Shown: one piece after another, positions 38,707-48,788 of the stretch
Layout: the number at the start of each line of letters is the position of its first letter
How positions within the stretch are numbered: position 1 is the first letter of the stretch
Origin: Blautia argi
GTDB lineage: Bacteria > Bacillota > Clostridia > Lachnospirales > Lachnospiraceae
DNA length: 64,000 nucleotides
NCBI RefSeq assembly: GCF_003287895.1
Contig: NZ_CP030280.1
Location: 2,610,501 to 2,674,500, forward strand
Reading direction: 5' to 3'
The notes under the pieces: model-generated
Seen by the model: the letters and a program-made list of their open reading frames with translations, nothing else
Told to the model about the DNA's origin: nothing
The model's database searches: none
Program-made: the position numbers and the translations under genes

Positions 38707-39653
38707 AGCGTGGCAACTGGAAAGAAACACTTCCAGAAATAGCCCATGAAATCAATATCGTAAATCTTACCAGCGACAAGGACAATGCAGGACTTCTTGA
38801 CCCATTCGTGATTATGAAGAATGTTAAGGACGCTGAAAGTCTGGCAATCGACATCTTGACATTCCTTACGGGTATTTCTTCAAGGGACGGAGAAAAGTTC
38901 CCCGTACTTCGTAAGGCGGTGCGTTCCGTTACCCAGAGCGACAAACGGGGCTTGCTTCATGTGATAGACGAGTTACGCCGTGAAGATACGCCAGTATCAA
39001 GAAATATCGCAGACCATATCGACAGCTTCACGGACTACGACTTTGCACACCTGCTGTTTTCAGACGGTACGGTGGAAAATGCTATCAGCCTTGATAACCA
39101 GCTCAATATCATTCAAGTAGCGGACTTAGTATTGCCAGATAAGGACACGACCTTTGAGGAATACACGACCATTGAATTATTGTCGGTGTCTATGCTGATT
39201 GTGATTAGTACCTTTGCTCTTGATTTTATCCATTCAGACAGAAGCATTTTTAAGATTGTCGATTTGGACGAAGCGTGGGCGTTCTTAAACGTGGCACAAG
39301 GCGAAACTTTATCAAATAAGCTGGTTCGTGCTGGACGTGCTATGCAGGCAGGCGTTTATTTTGTTACACAATCTTCTGGGGACGTGTCAAAAGAAAGTCT
39401 GAAAAACAATATCGGCTTGAAGTTTGCCTTTAGAAGCACCGACATCAACGAGATAAAACAGACCTTAGAGTTTTTCGGTATCGACAAGGACGATGAGAAC
39501 AACCAGAAACGCTTGCGTGATTTGGAAAACGGACAATGCTTATTGCAGGACTTATACGGGCGTGTCGGTGTGGTGCAGATACACCCAGTCTTTGAAGAAC
39601 TGCTACACGCCTTTGATACCAGACCGCCCGTACAGAGAAATGAGGTGGAGTGA
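38707..39653 (+). CDS. VirB4-like conjugation ATPase (Tn916 orf16), 3' exon
   Basis: Begins AG-CGT-GGC, completing the split Glu codon, then RGNWKETLPEIAHEINIVNL. Walker B region FKIVDLDEAWAFLNVAQGE and the motif YFVTQSSGDVSKESLKNNIG belong to the ATPase core. The spliced protein is 816 residues, the size of Tn916 Orf16. The stop overlaps the orf15 start (TGATG). Confidence 0.93.
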
Positions 39654-41851
39654 TGAAAGAAAGGATAAAAGGTGCGTTCACAAAAAAGAAGATACTTCAC
39701 GTTCTCAAAATGGCTCTGTTTGTCGTGGCACTCTCCCTTATCCTGCTTTCACTTCTGGGGACGGTGGCTCATGCGACGGGGCTTGTGGACGATACCATAA
39801 ACGCAGAAAATCTTTACTCAAAATATCCCCTTTCCAACTACCAGCTTGATTTTTATGTAGATAATAGCTGGTCATGGCTTCCGTGGAACTGGCTGGACGG
39901 GATTGGAAAATCAGTACAGTACGGGCTTTATTGCATTACCAACTTTGTCTGGACTATCAGTTTATATTTGAGTAATGCAACGGGCTATGTGGTGCAGGAA
40001 GCCTATAAACTTGATTTTATTAACGATATGGCAGACAGTATCGGAAAGAGCATACAGACCCTTGCAGGCGTAACACAGAACGGCTTTTCTTCCACGGGCT
40101 TTTATGTCGGTTTCCTGCTTCTTATTATCTTGGTGGTGGGACTTTATGTTGCTTATACGGGACTGATAAAACGGGAAACAAGCAAGGCACTTCACGCTGT
40201 TATCAACTTTGTGGTGGTGTTCGTGCTGTCCGCTTCATTTATTGCCTACGCTCCCGACTACATCAAAAAGATAAATGAGTTTTCAAGCGACATCAGTACC
40301 GCTTCTTTGGACTTGGGAACAAAAATCATGCTCCCCAACTCTGACAGCGAGGGCAAAGACAGCGTGGACTTGATACGGGACAGCCTATTTTCTATTCAAG
40401 TGGAACAGCCGTGGCTACTTCTGCAATTCGGTAACAGCAACGCAGAGGAAATCGGAACAGACCGTGTCGAAGCTCTTGTATCGGCAAGCCCAGAGGACGA
40501 GGACGGGAAAACCAGAGAGGAAGTCGTGAAAACAGAAATCGAGGACAATGACAACAACAATCTAACAATACCGCAGGTCGTGAACCGTTTAGGTATGGTG
40601 TTCTTCCTACTGTTCTTCAATTTAGGGATAACGATATTTGTATTCTTGCTTACGGGCATGATGTTGTTTAGCCAGATACTTTTTATTATCTTTGCAATGT
40701 TTTTACCTATCAGTTTTCTACTTTCTATGATACCGAGCTATGAAAGCATGGCAAAGCAGGCAATCGTAAGGGTGTTTAATACCATAATGACAAGGGCCGG
40801 AATAACGCTCATTGTAACGGTGGCGTTCAGCATTTCCAGTATGTTTTATAACATATCCACGGACTATCCGTTTTTCATGGTAGCTTTCTTACAGATAGTG
40901 TGTTTCGCTGGTATCTACATGAAGCTGGGCGACTTAATGAGTATGTTCTCTTTGAACGCTGGCGACAGTCAAAACATGGGACGCAGGATATTCCGCAGAC
41001 CATATCTGTTTATGCGACATAGAGCTAGGCGTATGGAAAGACGGCTTGCTGGTGCGGTTACTGCTGGCGGTGTTGCTGGTGCGGTGGCAGGTAGCACGAT
41101 TTCAAACAGAAAACCGACAAGGAACACAGCCACAAAAGACAGTCGGGGCAATACATCTACTTCCAGCATGGGACAGCGTGCAGGCTCAAAGGTGGGGGCT
41201 GTCTTAGATACGAAAAATAAAGTGAAAGACAAGGCAAATGCTGTCAAAGAGAATATCAAGGATATGCCGACACAGACCGCTTATGCGGTGTATTCCGCAA
41301 AGGAAAAGGCAAAGTCCAGCGTGTCCGACTTTAAGCGTGGCATGGTGCAGGAACAGCTGTCCAGACAAACGGGACGCTTGGAAAGGCAAGAACAGCATAG
41401 GCAGAATATCGCTGACAAGCGTATGGAGCTTCAAAAGGCACAAGAAGCAAGGCAGGCACAGCGAAAGGCTGACGGATCAGCGACAACGGGAGCTACCCGT
41501 CCCCATGAGCGACCAGCCACAGCTTCAACCATTCCAAAGCCGAGTGCAGAAAAAATGCAGGAAGTCAAACGTCCTGCCACAGCAACCACTTCTAAAGCAA
41601 GTGAGCCAGTCAAGACAACTGTTATCAAAGAGCGTCCGTTATCTTCTGGTGCTTCTGATAGGAAAGCGACCCAGTCGGCACAGATAGCACATAGGCAGAA
41701 TGTAGAAAAAGTGGTATCGCAGGAAACACGCCAGAATTACACCAAAGACCGCAGGACAAAGGTTCAGCAGACCCAGAGCGTCCAGAAGAACCAGCAGACC
41801 ACAGAGAAAACCCGTAACCTTGTAACGAAGAAAGGACAGAAGAAAAAATGA
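39653..41851 (+). CDS. VirB6-like channel protein (Tn916 orf15)
   Basis: ATG 39653 overlaps the orf16 stop. After an N-terminal helix/signal (LHVLKMALFVVALSLILL) come several membrane spans up to about residue 445 (e.g. FYVGFLLLIILVVGLYVAY, MVFFLLFFNLGITIFVFL). A long basic, Gln/Thr-rich cytoplasmic tail follows (QEQLSRQTGRLERQEQHRQN). It matches ConG/Orf15 of Gram-positive ICEs, the likely membrane core of the channel. 733 aa is normal. Confidence 0.9.
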   Translation: MKERIKGAFTKKKILHVLKMALFVVALSLILLSLLGTVAHATGLVDDTINAENLYSKYPLSNYQLDFYVDNSWSWLPWNWLDGIGKSVQYGLYCITNFVWTISLYLSNATGYVVQEAYKLDFINDMADSIGKSIQTLAGVTQNGFSSTGFYVGFLLLIILVVGLYVAYTGLIKRETSKALHAVINFVVVFVLSASFIAYAPDYIKKINEFSSDISTASLDLGTKIMLPNSDSEGKDSVDLIRDSLFSIQVEQPWLLLQFGNSNAEEIGTDRVEALVSASPEDEDGKTREEVVKTEIEDNDNNNLTIPQVVNRLGMVFFLLFFNLGITIFVFLLTGMMLFSQILFIIFAMFLPISFLLSMIPSYESMAKQAIVRVFNTIMTRAGITLIVTVAFSISSMFYNISTDYPFFMVAFLQIVCFAGIYMKLGDLMSMFSLNAGDSQNMGRRIFRRPYLFMRHRARRMERRLAGAVTAGGVAGAVAGSTISNRKPTRNTATKDSRGNTSTSSMGQRAGSKVGAVLDTKNKVKDKANAVKENIKDMPTQTAYAVYSAKEKAKSSVSDFKRGMVQEQLSRQTGRLERQEQHRQNIADKRMELQKAQEARQAQRKADGSATTGATRPHERPATASTIPKPSAEKMQEVKRPATATTSKASEPVKTTVIKERPLSSGASDRKATQSAQIAHRQNVEKVVSQETRQNYTKDRRTKVQQTQSVQKNQQTTEKTRNLVTKKGQKKK

Positions 41852-42855
41852 AACTGAAACATATCGCTCTTATCGGCAGTCTGTTTCCTCTCCTCTTTTC
41901 TCTGGTGCTTTTCTTTGGTGTCCTCATTAGTGCGGACAGCGACGACGAGAACAGCAATTTTTCTTCTGGCATTACGGGTATGAACTTATCAGCAGAAGTC
42001 TTGAAACATCAGCCTATGGTGGAAAAATATGCCAAAGAATACGGTATTTCCGAGTATGTCAATGTATTGCTGGCTATCATTCAAGTAGAAAGTGGCGGTA
42101 CGGCAGAAGATGTTATGCAGAGTTCGGAAAGTCTTGGTTTACCGCCTAATTCCTTAGATACAGAAAGTTCAATCAAGCAGGGGTGTAAGTATTTTGCGTC
42201 CCTGCTTTCTTCCTGCAAAAATCAAGGTATCGACGATTTGAATGTAGCGATACAGTCCTATAACTATGGCGGTGGCTATGTGGGCTATGTGGCAGGTAAA
42301 GGAAAGAAACATACATACAATCTTGCAGAGATTTTCGCCCGTGAGAAATCGGGTGGAAAGAAAGTAACCTACACCAACCCGATAGCCGTTGCGAAGAACG
42401 GGGGCTGGCGGTATGGCTATGGAAATATGTTCTACGTCGAATTAGTCAATCAGTATTTAACTGTTCCGCAGGTATCGGGAGAGCTGGCACAAAAGGTAAT
42501 GAATGAAGCGTTAAAATATCAAGGCTGGAAATATGTGTATGGCGGTAGCAATCCCAACACTTCTTTTGACTGTAGCGGACTTGTTCAATGGTGCTATGGA
42601 AAAGCTGGTATCTCTTTACCGAGAACAGCACAAGCACAGTATGACGCTACCCAACATCTTCCTCTTTCGCAGGCAAAGGCTGGGGACTTGGTGTTTTTCC
42701 ATTCTACCTATAACGCTGGTACTTATGTAACGCACGTTGCAATTTATGTAGGGAATAACCAGATATATCATGCAGGCGACCCGATAGGATATGCAGACCT
42801 AAGCAGTAGTTACTGGCAACAGCACTTAATCGGTGCAGGACGAGTAAAACAATAG
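41848..42855 (+). CDS. Two-domain cell-wall hydrolase (Tn916 orf14, CwlT-like)
   Basis: 335 residues; overlaps orf15 by 4 nt. An N-terminal membrane anchor (HIALIGSLFPLLFSLVLFF) is followed by a lysozyme-like domain (LLAIIQVESGGTAEDVMQSS, with catalytic Glu in QVESGG). The C-terminal NlpC/P60 peptidase has FDCSGLVQWCYG (Cys), THVAIYVGNN (His) and IYHAGD. It opens peptidoglycan for the conjugation channel, as CwlT does in ICEBs1. Confidence 0.93.
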   Translation: MKLKHIALIGSLFPLLFSLVLFFGVLISADSDDENSNFSSGITGMNLSAEVLKHQPMVEKYAKEYGISEYVNVLLAIIQVESGGTAEDVMQSSESLGLPPNSLDTESSIKQGCKYFASLLSSCKNQGIDDLNVAIQSYNYGGGYVGYVAGKGKKHTYNLAEIFAREKSGGKKVTYTNPIAVAKNGGWRYGYGNMFYVELVNQYLTVPQVSGELAQKVMNEALKYQGWKYVYGGSNPNTSFDCSGLVQWCYGKAGISLPRTAQAQYDATQHLPLSQAKAGDLVFFHSTYNAGTYVTHVAIYVGNNQIYHAGDPIGYADLSSSYWQQHLIGAGRVKQ

Positions 42856-42870
42856 AAAGGACTTGAAAAT

Positions 42871-43773
42871 ATGTTTAAGAAGAATAAGAAACAGACAGAA
42901 AATGTCAAAGAAAAAATGGTGCGTACTGTCAAAGTAGGCACACATAAGAAAACCGTGATTGCGTTGTGGGTGGTGCTTATCGCAAGCGTGAGCTTTGGGG
43001 TGTATAAGAATTTTACCGCTATCGACCAGCACACCACCCATGAAAAAGAAATCATTGAGCTTCGCTTGCAGGACACCAACGGGATAGAAAATTTCGTAAA
43101 GAACTTTGCGAAGTCCTATTACACATGGAGTAACAGCAAAGAAGTGATTGAAGCAAGGACGCAGGCAATCAGCGGTTATCTGACAAAGGAATTGCAGGAC
43201 TTGAATGTGGATACAATCAGAATGGATATACCGACCAGCTCCACGGTTACAGATGTGATTGTGTGGAGTATCGAACAGTCGGGAACGGACACTTTTTCTG
43301 CCACCTACGAAGTAGATCAGCAGATAAAAGACGGAGAACAGACAAGCAATGTCAAGGCAACTTATACCGTGAAAGTCCATGTAGACGCTGACGGGAATAT
43401 GGTAATCGTGCAGAACCCTACCCTTGCACCAGCAATCGAAAAATCAGACTATGAGCCTAAAACACCAGAAACCGACGCAAGCGTGGACGCTGATACTGTC
43501 AATGACGCTGCCGCATTTCTGGAAACATTCTTTAAGCTGTACCCGACAGCCACAGAAAAAGAACTTGCCTACTATGTATCGGGAAATGTGCTTGAACCTA
43601 TCGGCAGGGACTACCTTTATTCTGAACTGGTAAACCCTATCTTTACAAAGGACGGGGGCAATGTGAAAGTCAAAGTATCCGTGAAATTCCTCGATAATCA
43701 GACAAAGGCAACGCAGGTATCACAGTATGAGCTTGTGCTACATAAGGATAGTAACTGGAAGATTGTAGGATAA
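42871..43773 (+). CDS. TcpC/VirB8-like protein (Tn916 orf13)
   Basis: 300 residues after GAAAGGAC. One N-terminal membrane helix (KTVIALWVVLIASVSFGVY) and two NTF2-like extracellular domains (about 70-180 and 200-300; ENFVKNFAKSYYTWSN, FLETFFKLYPTATEKELAYY). TcpC forms a ring in the conjugation apparatus. It ends the transfer operon; in Tn916 the tet(M) leader would follow, while here a hairpin and other cargo do. Confidence 0.9.
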   Translation: MFKKNKKQTENVKEKMVRTVKVGTHKKTVIALWVVLIASVSFGVYKNFTAIDQHTTHEKEIIELRLQDTNGIENFVKNFAKSYYTWSNSKEVIEARTQAISGYLTKELQDLNVDTIRMDIPTSSTVTDVIVWSIEQSGTDTFSATYEVDQQIKDGEQTSNVKATYTVKVHVDADGNMVIVQNPTLAPAIEKSDYEPKTPETDASVDADTVNDAAAFLETFFKLYPTATEKELAYYVSGNVLEPIGRDYLYSELVNPIFTKDGGNVKVKVSVKFLDNQTKATQVSQYELVLHKDSNWKIVG

Positions 43774-43807
43774 TCAAGAGAGTTCATTTATTGATTTATT
43801 TTTTCTT

Positions 43808-43839
43808 ATGCGGTATATTTGAAAGGAAATATACCGCAT
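43808..43839 (+). terminator. Hairpin ending the transfer operon
   Basis: ATGCGGTATATTT and AAATATACCGCAT form a perfect 13-bp stem with a 6-nt loop (GAAAGG). It lacks a long U-tract but is placed as a transcript end or processing site. Confidence 0.6.
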
Positions 43840-43875
43840 TTGGTGTAACAGAAAATTTAATTTAGGAGTGATATT

Positions 43876-44106
43876 TTGATAGGACTTAAAAAACGAGATA
43901 TAAAAAAAGCATTGAAAGCAGGTGCAAATGCTAGCGGTGTGTCTTTAGCTGATATACGGGCTGATATTGAAGCGACGATTGATGAAGCTATGAACAGTAC
44001 AGACCCAGAGGTGCAGGCAAATTTCAAAAAGTATTTTGGGAATAAACGTCCTACGCCAGAAGAATATATTTACAAGATTACGAAAAAAACAAAAGTTAAG
44101 CTGTAA
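43876..44106 (+). CDS. Small conserved protein (76 aa), unknown
   Basis: It starts at TTG 43876, seven bases after [25 protein letters not shown] and [20 protein letters not shown] followed by [19 protein letters not shown] form a compact helical protein that recalls sporulation-factor-like small Firmicute proteins. I cannot name the family with certainty. It is the first cargo gene after orf13 and is followed by a hairpin shared with the convergent HxlR gene (GCCGTG / CACGGC). Confidence 0.6.
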   Translation: MIGLKKRDIKKALKAGANASGVSLADIRADIEATIDEAMNSTDPEVQANFKKYFGNKRPTPEEYIYKITKKTKVKL

Positions 44107-44163
44107 ATAAAAACGCCGTGGTAAACAACTCACAGCGAGAAATCTGATTATCACGGCTTACAA

Positions 44164-44487
44164 TCAGTTTTGGAGTAAATAATTTTCGCCCCAGTTACAA
44201 AGTTCATCAAGAATTGGTGTTAAGGTTTTTCCAAATTCAGTTAAGGAATACTCTGTTTTTGGTGGGACGACAGGATAAACCTTACGGTTAATCAATCCGT
44301 CTTTTTCCAGTTCACGAAGCTGTTGTGCTAACATTTTGTCTGTTGCTTTTGGAATGAGCTTATGAATTTCACTATACCGTAATGTTTTATTCATTAAGTG
44401 CCATAAAATGACCGCTTTATATTTTCCGCCGATTAGTTGAATGGTTGCTTCAACGGGACAACTAAAACCACAACAATTATTTTCCAT
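44164..44487 (-). CDS. HxlR-family transcriptional regulator
   Basis: 107 residues with CCGFSCPVEATIQLIGGKYK at the start (the HxlR C-x-V-E-x-x-x-x-x-I-G-G-K-W/Y-K signature), the winged helix LRYSEIHKLIPKATDKMLAQ and PKTEYSLTEFG. Cysteines near the N-terminus suggest redox or electrophile sensing, as in YodB. It is divergent from the nitroreductase gene, which it probably represses, with about 125 bp of shared promoter DNA between. Confidence 0.9.
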   Translation of the reverse strand: MENNCCGFSCPVEATIQLIGGKYKAVILWHLMNKTLRYSEIHKLIPKATDKMLAQQLRELEKDGLINRKVYPVVPPKTEYSLTEFGKTLTPILDELCNWGENYLLQN

Positions 44488-44612
44488 GATGTTCTCTCAC
44501 TTTCTTTTTAGGTAGTATATTACAAAATAGTGCGTTCTTGTCCAATAGACTATTACGGATATAATTATAGTATAGGTTGACCTAATTCACAAGAACAAAG
44601 GAGATTAAAAAA

Positions 44613-45131
44613 ATGAATGTATTAGATATTGCAAAAAAGAGATATTCCGTTAGAACATACGAAGATAAGCCCGTAGAAAAAGAAAAGCTGGATAAAATAC
44701 TTGCTTCTGCTCATGTTGCACCAACTGCGGCGAACTTACAGCCAGTTAAATTGTTGGTGGTGCAGGACAAAGAACGATTGAAAAGCATTGCAAAAGCTGG
44801 AAATATATATAATGCTCCATTGGCAATTATTGTTTGTGCAGACCATTCAAAAGCGTGGAAACGACCTTTTGATAACAAACAGACAACAGATATTGACGCT
44901 ACTATTTTGACAGACCACATGATGTTGCAGGCAACAGAGTTGGGATTAGGTACAGTTTGGGTATGCTTTTTTAAACCAAATGTAATCAAACGAGAATTTC
45001 AATTACCAGATAATTTAGAACCAGTCAATATATTAGTCATTGGTTATGGGAAAGAAACACCAGCAGACCCAGAACGTCATTTTGCTACACGTATTCCTAT
45101 GGAAGAATTGGTTTCTTACGACTATTTATAA
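44613..45131 (+). CDS. Nitroreductase-family flavoprotein
   Basis: 172 residues after AAAGGAGA. MNVLDIAKKRYSVRTYEDKP (FMN-binding Arg-Ser-x-Arg), HVAPTAANLQPVKLLVV, and a GLGTVWVCFFKP loop identify an FMN/NAD(P)H nitroreductase. These enzymes reduce quinones or nitro compounds. The pairing with a divergent HxlR regulator is a common inducible detoxification unit. It is cargo in the tet(M) position. Confidence 0.9.
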   Translation: MNVLDIAKKRYSVRTYEDKPVEKEKLDKILASAHVAPTAANLQPVKLLVVQDKERLKSIAKAGNIYNAPLAIIVCADHSKAWKRPFDNKQTTDIDATILTDHMMLQATELGLGTVWVCFFKPNVIKREFQLPDNLEPVNILVIGYGKETPADPERHFATRIPMEELVSYDYL

Positions 45132-45159
45132 AAGGTTTGTAATTGTAATTTTTTAGACA

Positions 45160-45222
45160 ATGAAAGTAACGGGTCGTGAAAATGCTTCACAGAATTGTGA
45201 TCTGCATTATCACGGCTCTTTT
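45160..45222 (+). terminator. Terminator after the nitroreductase gene
   Basis: CGTGA and TCACG arms separated by about 35 nt, followed by GCTCTTTT, lie 40-95 bp after the stop. The stem is short and the loop is long, so it is only moderately convincing. Confidence 0.4.
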
Positions 45223-45330
45223 ACTCTCTGTTTACTTTCAAAACTGTAAGTGTAATTGAATACTGCCCTTGCTATAATTTAATCGTATTCCAAAACAAAT
45301 AAATGTGGCAGGAAGAAAGGAGCGATTTTA

Positions 45331-46101
45331 ATGGAACACATTTTAAATTTAGAACAAGTAAAAAAATACTACGGGGGTAACTCTGGAAATATCACAAAGG
45401 CAGTAGACGGTATTTCTATGTATGTAGACAAGGGCGAATTTGTCGCAATAATGGGAGCTAGTGGTTCTGGAAAGACTACCCTATTAAACTGTATCTCTAC
45501 GATTGATACCGTAACCAGCGGACACATTACAGTCAACAATCAAGATATTACCAAAATCAAAGATAAAGATTTTGCTGATTTCAGACGTGAAAATCTAGGG
45601 TTCATTTTTCAAGATTTCAACCTTTTAGATACCTTAACGATTGAAGAAAACATTTCTTTGTCATTGGTAATCAACAAACAGAACCCTGCTGATATTGACA
45701 AACGAGTTCATGCTATCGCTGATAAATTGGGTATTCGTGATATTTTATCGAAATTTCCTTATGAAGTTTCTGGCGGACAAAAACAGCGTTGTGCTTGTGC
45801 AAGAGCCTTAATCAATGAACCGAAACTGATATTAGCTGATGAACCGACGGGAGCTTTGGACTCAAAATCTTCCAGATTGTTACTGGAAACAATGTCTGAC
45901 ATCAACAAGAAAATGCAGGCTACTATTTTAATGGTAACACATGACCCGTTTAGTGCGTCTTTTTGTAAACGTATTTTGTTCTTGAAAGACGGTAAAATAT
46001 TCAATGAAATTTTCAGAGGGGAAAAAAGCAGAAAAGATTTCTTCAATGAAATACTGGATATATTAACCTTGCTCGGAGGTGAAGTGGGAAATGTTAGGTA
46101 A
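45331..46101 (+). CDS. BceA-type ABC transporter ATPase
   Basis: 256 residues after AAAGGAG. Walker A GASGSGKTTLLNCIS, Q-loop FQDFNLLDTLTIEENI, signature VSGGQKQRCACARALI, Walker B LILADEPTGALDSKS and H-loop MVTHDPFSAS are complete. With the large permease it forms a BceAB peptide-antibiotic transporter, which removes bacitracin- or lantibiotic-like compounds from their lipid II-cycle targets. The next gene starts 11 nt before its stop. Confidence 0.93.
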   Translation: MEHILNLEQVKKYYGGNSGNITKAVDGISMYVDKGEFVAIMGASGSGKTTLLNCISTIDTVTSGHITVNNQDITKIKDKDFADFRRENLGFIFQDFNLLDTLTIEENISLSLVINKQNPADIDKRVHAIADKLGIRDILSKFPYEVSGGQKQRCACARALINEPKLILADEPTGALDSKSSRLLLETMSDINKKMQATILMVTHDPFSASFCKRILFLKDGKIFNEIFRGEKSRKDFFNEILDILTLLGGEVGNVR

Positions 46102-48070
46102 ATTAGCGGTTAGAAATACAAAAAGAAGCATTAAAGATTATTTGATTTATTTGATAACTGTTACTATCGCATTTTCTCTTATATTTGCTTTTAACTTAGT
46201 GGCAAGTTCTGAAGAAGTAATAGAATTATCGACAGGCATGGATACGTTTAAGTATATTCTAGCTTTTGTGAATGTTGTTATTATATTTGTTATCTGTTTT
46301 TTGATTAACTACACCACAAAATTTATGTTTGAAAAGCGAAGCAAAGAGCTTGGAACATATATGCTTCTTGGAATTAGAAAAAAAGAAATTGCTCGATTGC
46401 TTGTAATTGAAAATGTGTTATTAGCGATATGTGCTTTGGTTTTGGCTATTCCTCTTGGGTTCATATTTAGTCAATTTGTATCATTGGTAATTGTAAACTT
46501 ATTAGGTATTCCAGAAGTAATCTTTATTTCAATAAATTTTGTTTCCATAGGATTGCTTGCTATTTACTTTTTGGCAATATACGTATTGGTTCTGCTTAAT
46601 CTTTTACGAAGAATTAGAAAAATGACGGTACATGATTTTCTTTATTTTGATAAGCAGAATGAAAAGAAAATGTTCCGTAGCAATAAAAAGAGAAATATTA
46701 TTTTCATTGTTAGTGTTATATTAGGAATTACTGCTATTTTGCTTTGGGCTTCACGTTGGACAATGGAAAACAGCGGTAAACAAGAAACTCTTACGTATTT
46801 GATGATTAGCATGATGATGTTGATTATCAGTATTTATGGTGTATCAGCTACTTGTGCAGATATGTTGTTGTCGGTTTTATTGAAAAATAAAAAACTTAAA
46901 TATCAAAAAGATAACCTTTTTGTAACAAGAACTTTTGCGTCAAAAGCAAGAACAATGAGTTTTACGTTCGGGACACTTTCCATGTTGATATTACTTTCTT
47001 TGTTATGTTTAAATTTTTCAAGTATCAATAAAGGAGTGTATAAAGCAAGCATAGAAATGACAGCTCCGTTTGATGTTCATGTGTTTGAAGAAAAACAACC
47101 ATTTAAAGATTTTAAAGAATATGTGAATGTTGTTGATGAAGATTATACAATAAATAAAGCAATCGAATTTGATGTTTATAAAGAACCGAAACATCAAATG
47201 CAGAATTATTTTGACGTGCAATTTTATGATTATGACCCAGTAATGAAATTAAGTGATTATAACGAAATACTGAAATTAAAGAATATGGACACCATAGAAT
47301 TAAGTAATGACGAGTATTTTCTTGTAACTAGCAAAGATTTGTTATATAAAGTTGAAAACAACAAGGATATTGAAAAAATTCAGTTGACAAGTGGAAAAGA
47401 ATTAAAACTAAAGGGCATTGATACAAAAACGTATTGGTATCAAATAAATAATACTGGAAGATTTGCTGTTATTGTGCCTGATGAATATGTTCAAGGCTTG
47501 GAAGTATCTGAGCAACATCTGATTATAGATACCATAGAAGAAACAGATACAAAACTTAGAGAAAAAATCAAACAAGATTTGAAACATCGATTAGTAATAG
47601 TAAATGATGATGGTGAAACAGTCGTACAATATTATAGACTTTCTGTAAGAGGTTCTGCTATTGAAGAACAAAATACGATGACCGCTATGATTGCAAGCAT
47701 TTGTCTTTATATTGCCTTTATTTTGATTTCGGCAGTTGGAACAGTTCTTGCTATTCAATCACTAAGTGACTCTACAAAGTACAAATACCGCTATCAAACA
47801 TTAAAAAGATTGGGAGTGAATGATAAATCATTATTTAAAACAATCAGAAAGCAATTACTAATATTATTTGGTGTTCCAGTTATTTATTCAATTCTTGCAA
47901 GTTTCTTTATGCTGGTATCAGTCAATAATGTTTATAAAATTTATTTAGAAAGTGAGTATAGTTATTTAATTTACTTCGTAGTAGGTTTGGCGATTTTCTT
48001 CTTTATCTATGGAATTTATTGGATAGCAACGTATATCGGTTTCAAACGAAATATCAATGAGGAGAGTTAG
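46091..48070 (+). CDS. BceB-type ABC transporter permease
   Basis: The start is set at ATG 46091 (MLGKLAVRNTKRSIKDYLIY), overlapping the ATPase gene. About 660 residues with ten membrane segments in FtsX-like order and a large extracellular domain between helices 7 and 8 (roughly residues 315-535, e.g. IEMTAPFDVHVFEEKQPFKD) that senses the peptide. This architecture is specific to the BceB/VraG group. It probably also signals to the histidine kinase encoded downstream. Confidence 0.92.
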   Translation: MLGKLAVRNTKRSIKDYLIYLITVTIAFSLIFAFNLVASSEEVIELSTGMDTFKYILAFVNVVIIFVICFLINYTTKFMFEKRSKELGTYMLLGIRKKEIARLLVIENVLLAICALVLAIPLGFIFSQFVSLVIVNLLGIPEVIFISINFVSIGLLAIYFLAIYVLVLLNLLRRIRKMTVHDFLYFDKQNEKKMFRSNKKRNIIFIVSVILGITAILLWASRWTMENSGKQETLTYLMISMMMLIISIYGVSATCADMLLSVLLKNKKLKYQKDNLFVTRTFASKARTMSFTFGTLSMLILLSLLCLNFSSINKGVYKASIEMTAPFDVHVFEEKQPFKDFKEYVNVVDEDYTINKAIEFDVYKEPKHQMQNYFDVQFYDYDPVMKLSDYNEILKLKNMDTIELSNDEYFLVTSKDLLYKVENNKDIEKIQLTSGKELKLKGIDTKTYWYQINNTGRFAVIVPDEYVQGLEVSEQHLIIDTIEETDTKLREKIKQDLKHRLVIVNDDGETVVQYYRLSVRGSAIEEQNTMTAMIASICLYIAFILISAVGTVLAIQSLSDSTKYKYRYQTLKRLGVNDKSLFKTIRKQLLILFGVPVIYSILASFFMLVSVNNVYKIYLESEYSYLIYFVVGLAIFFFIYGIYWIATYIGFKRNINEES

Positions 48071-48088
48071 ATTTTTCTAGCTCTCCTG
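48060..48088 (+). terminator. Hairpin after the BceB-like gene
   Basis: GGAGAG-TTAGA pairs with CTAG-CTCTCC around a short T-rich loop. It overlaps the permease stop. A TATAAT at 48099-48104 may give the regulator pair its own promoter. Confidence 0.5.
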
Positions 48089-48128
48089 CTGTGGAATTAT
48101 TATAATGGTAAATCAAGGGGGTGTGGAA

Positions 48129-48788
48129 ATGAGAATAGCAATTATCGAAGATGATGAAATCACTCGTCTGGAGCTTTCTAAACTATTGAACACACAAGGA
48201 TATGAAACAGTCTTGTTGACTAACTTTGAAAATCTGACAGAGGAATTAAAGCAATATTGCGTAGAGCTGGTTTTGCTTGATATTAACCTGCCGTATGAAA
48301 ATGGCTATGAAGTATGCAGGAAAATAAAACAAGCTATGCCAGTACCTATTATCTTTGTAACAAGCAGAGATACAAATGCTGACGAATTGAAAAGTATTCA
48401 AGTGGGTGGAATTGACTTTATCACAAAGCCGTATGACACGCTTATTCTTCTTGAGAAGATCAAGCGTGCATTGCAGTTATCAAACCCGAACAATTTCCGT
48501 GAGCTTGTCAAAAAAGATTGTACCCTTGATTTACATTTATCCATTTTGAAGTATCAAGAGAAAAGCATTGAACTGACAAGAAATGAATTTCGTATCTTAT
48601 ACTACTTCTTTATGAACGAAGATAAAGTTATCAGTAAGGAAGAACTATTGGAAAAGCTGTGGAACGACAAATATTATTTAGACGAAAATGTATTACTGGT
48701 TAATATGACCCGTCTAAAAAAGAAAATGAAAGAAATCGGTATTGTTCATTTATTGGAAAATATACGAGGAAAGGGTTGGAAACTGTGA
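48129..48788 (+). CDS. BceR-type response regulator (OmpR family)
   Basis: The start is ATG 48129 after GGGGGTGTGG. Receiver domain: MRIAIIEDDEITRLELSKL (acidic DD), VELVLLDINLPYENGYEV (phospho-Asp), IIFVTSRDTNADE and DFITKPYDT (Lys). The C-terminal winged helix (LTRNEFRILYYFFMNEDKVI, VLLVNMTRLKKKMKEIG) is of OmpR type. It should activate the adjacent transporter genes on phosphorylation. It overlaps the kinase gene by 4 nt. Confidence 0.93.
   Translation: MRIAIIEDDEITRLELSKLLNTQGYETVLLTNFENLTEELKQYCVELVLLDINLPYENGYEVCRKIKQAMPVPIIFVTSRDTNADELKSIQVGGIDFITKPYDTLILLEKIKRALQLSNPNNFRELVKKDCTLDLHLSILKYQEKSIELTRNEFRILYYFFMNEDKVISKEELLEKLWNDKYYLDENVLLVNMTRLKKKMKEIGIVHLLENIRGKGWKL

Noticed and set aside
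43774..45330. tet(M) or its leader peptide
   Set aside because: The position after orf13 is where tet(M) sits in Tn916, but the sequence encodes a small protein, HxlR and nitroreductase instead.
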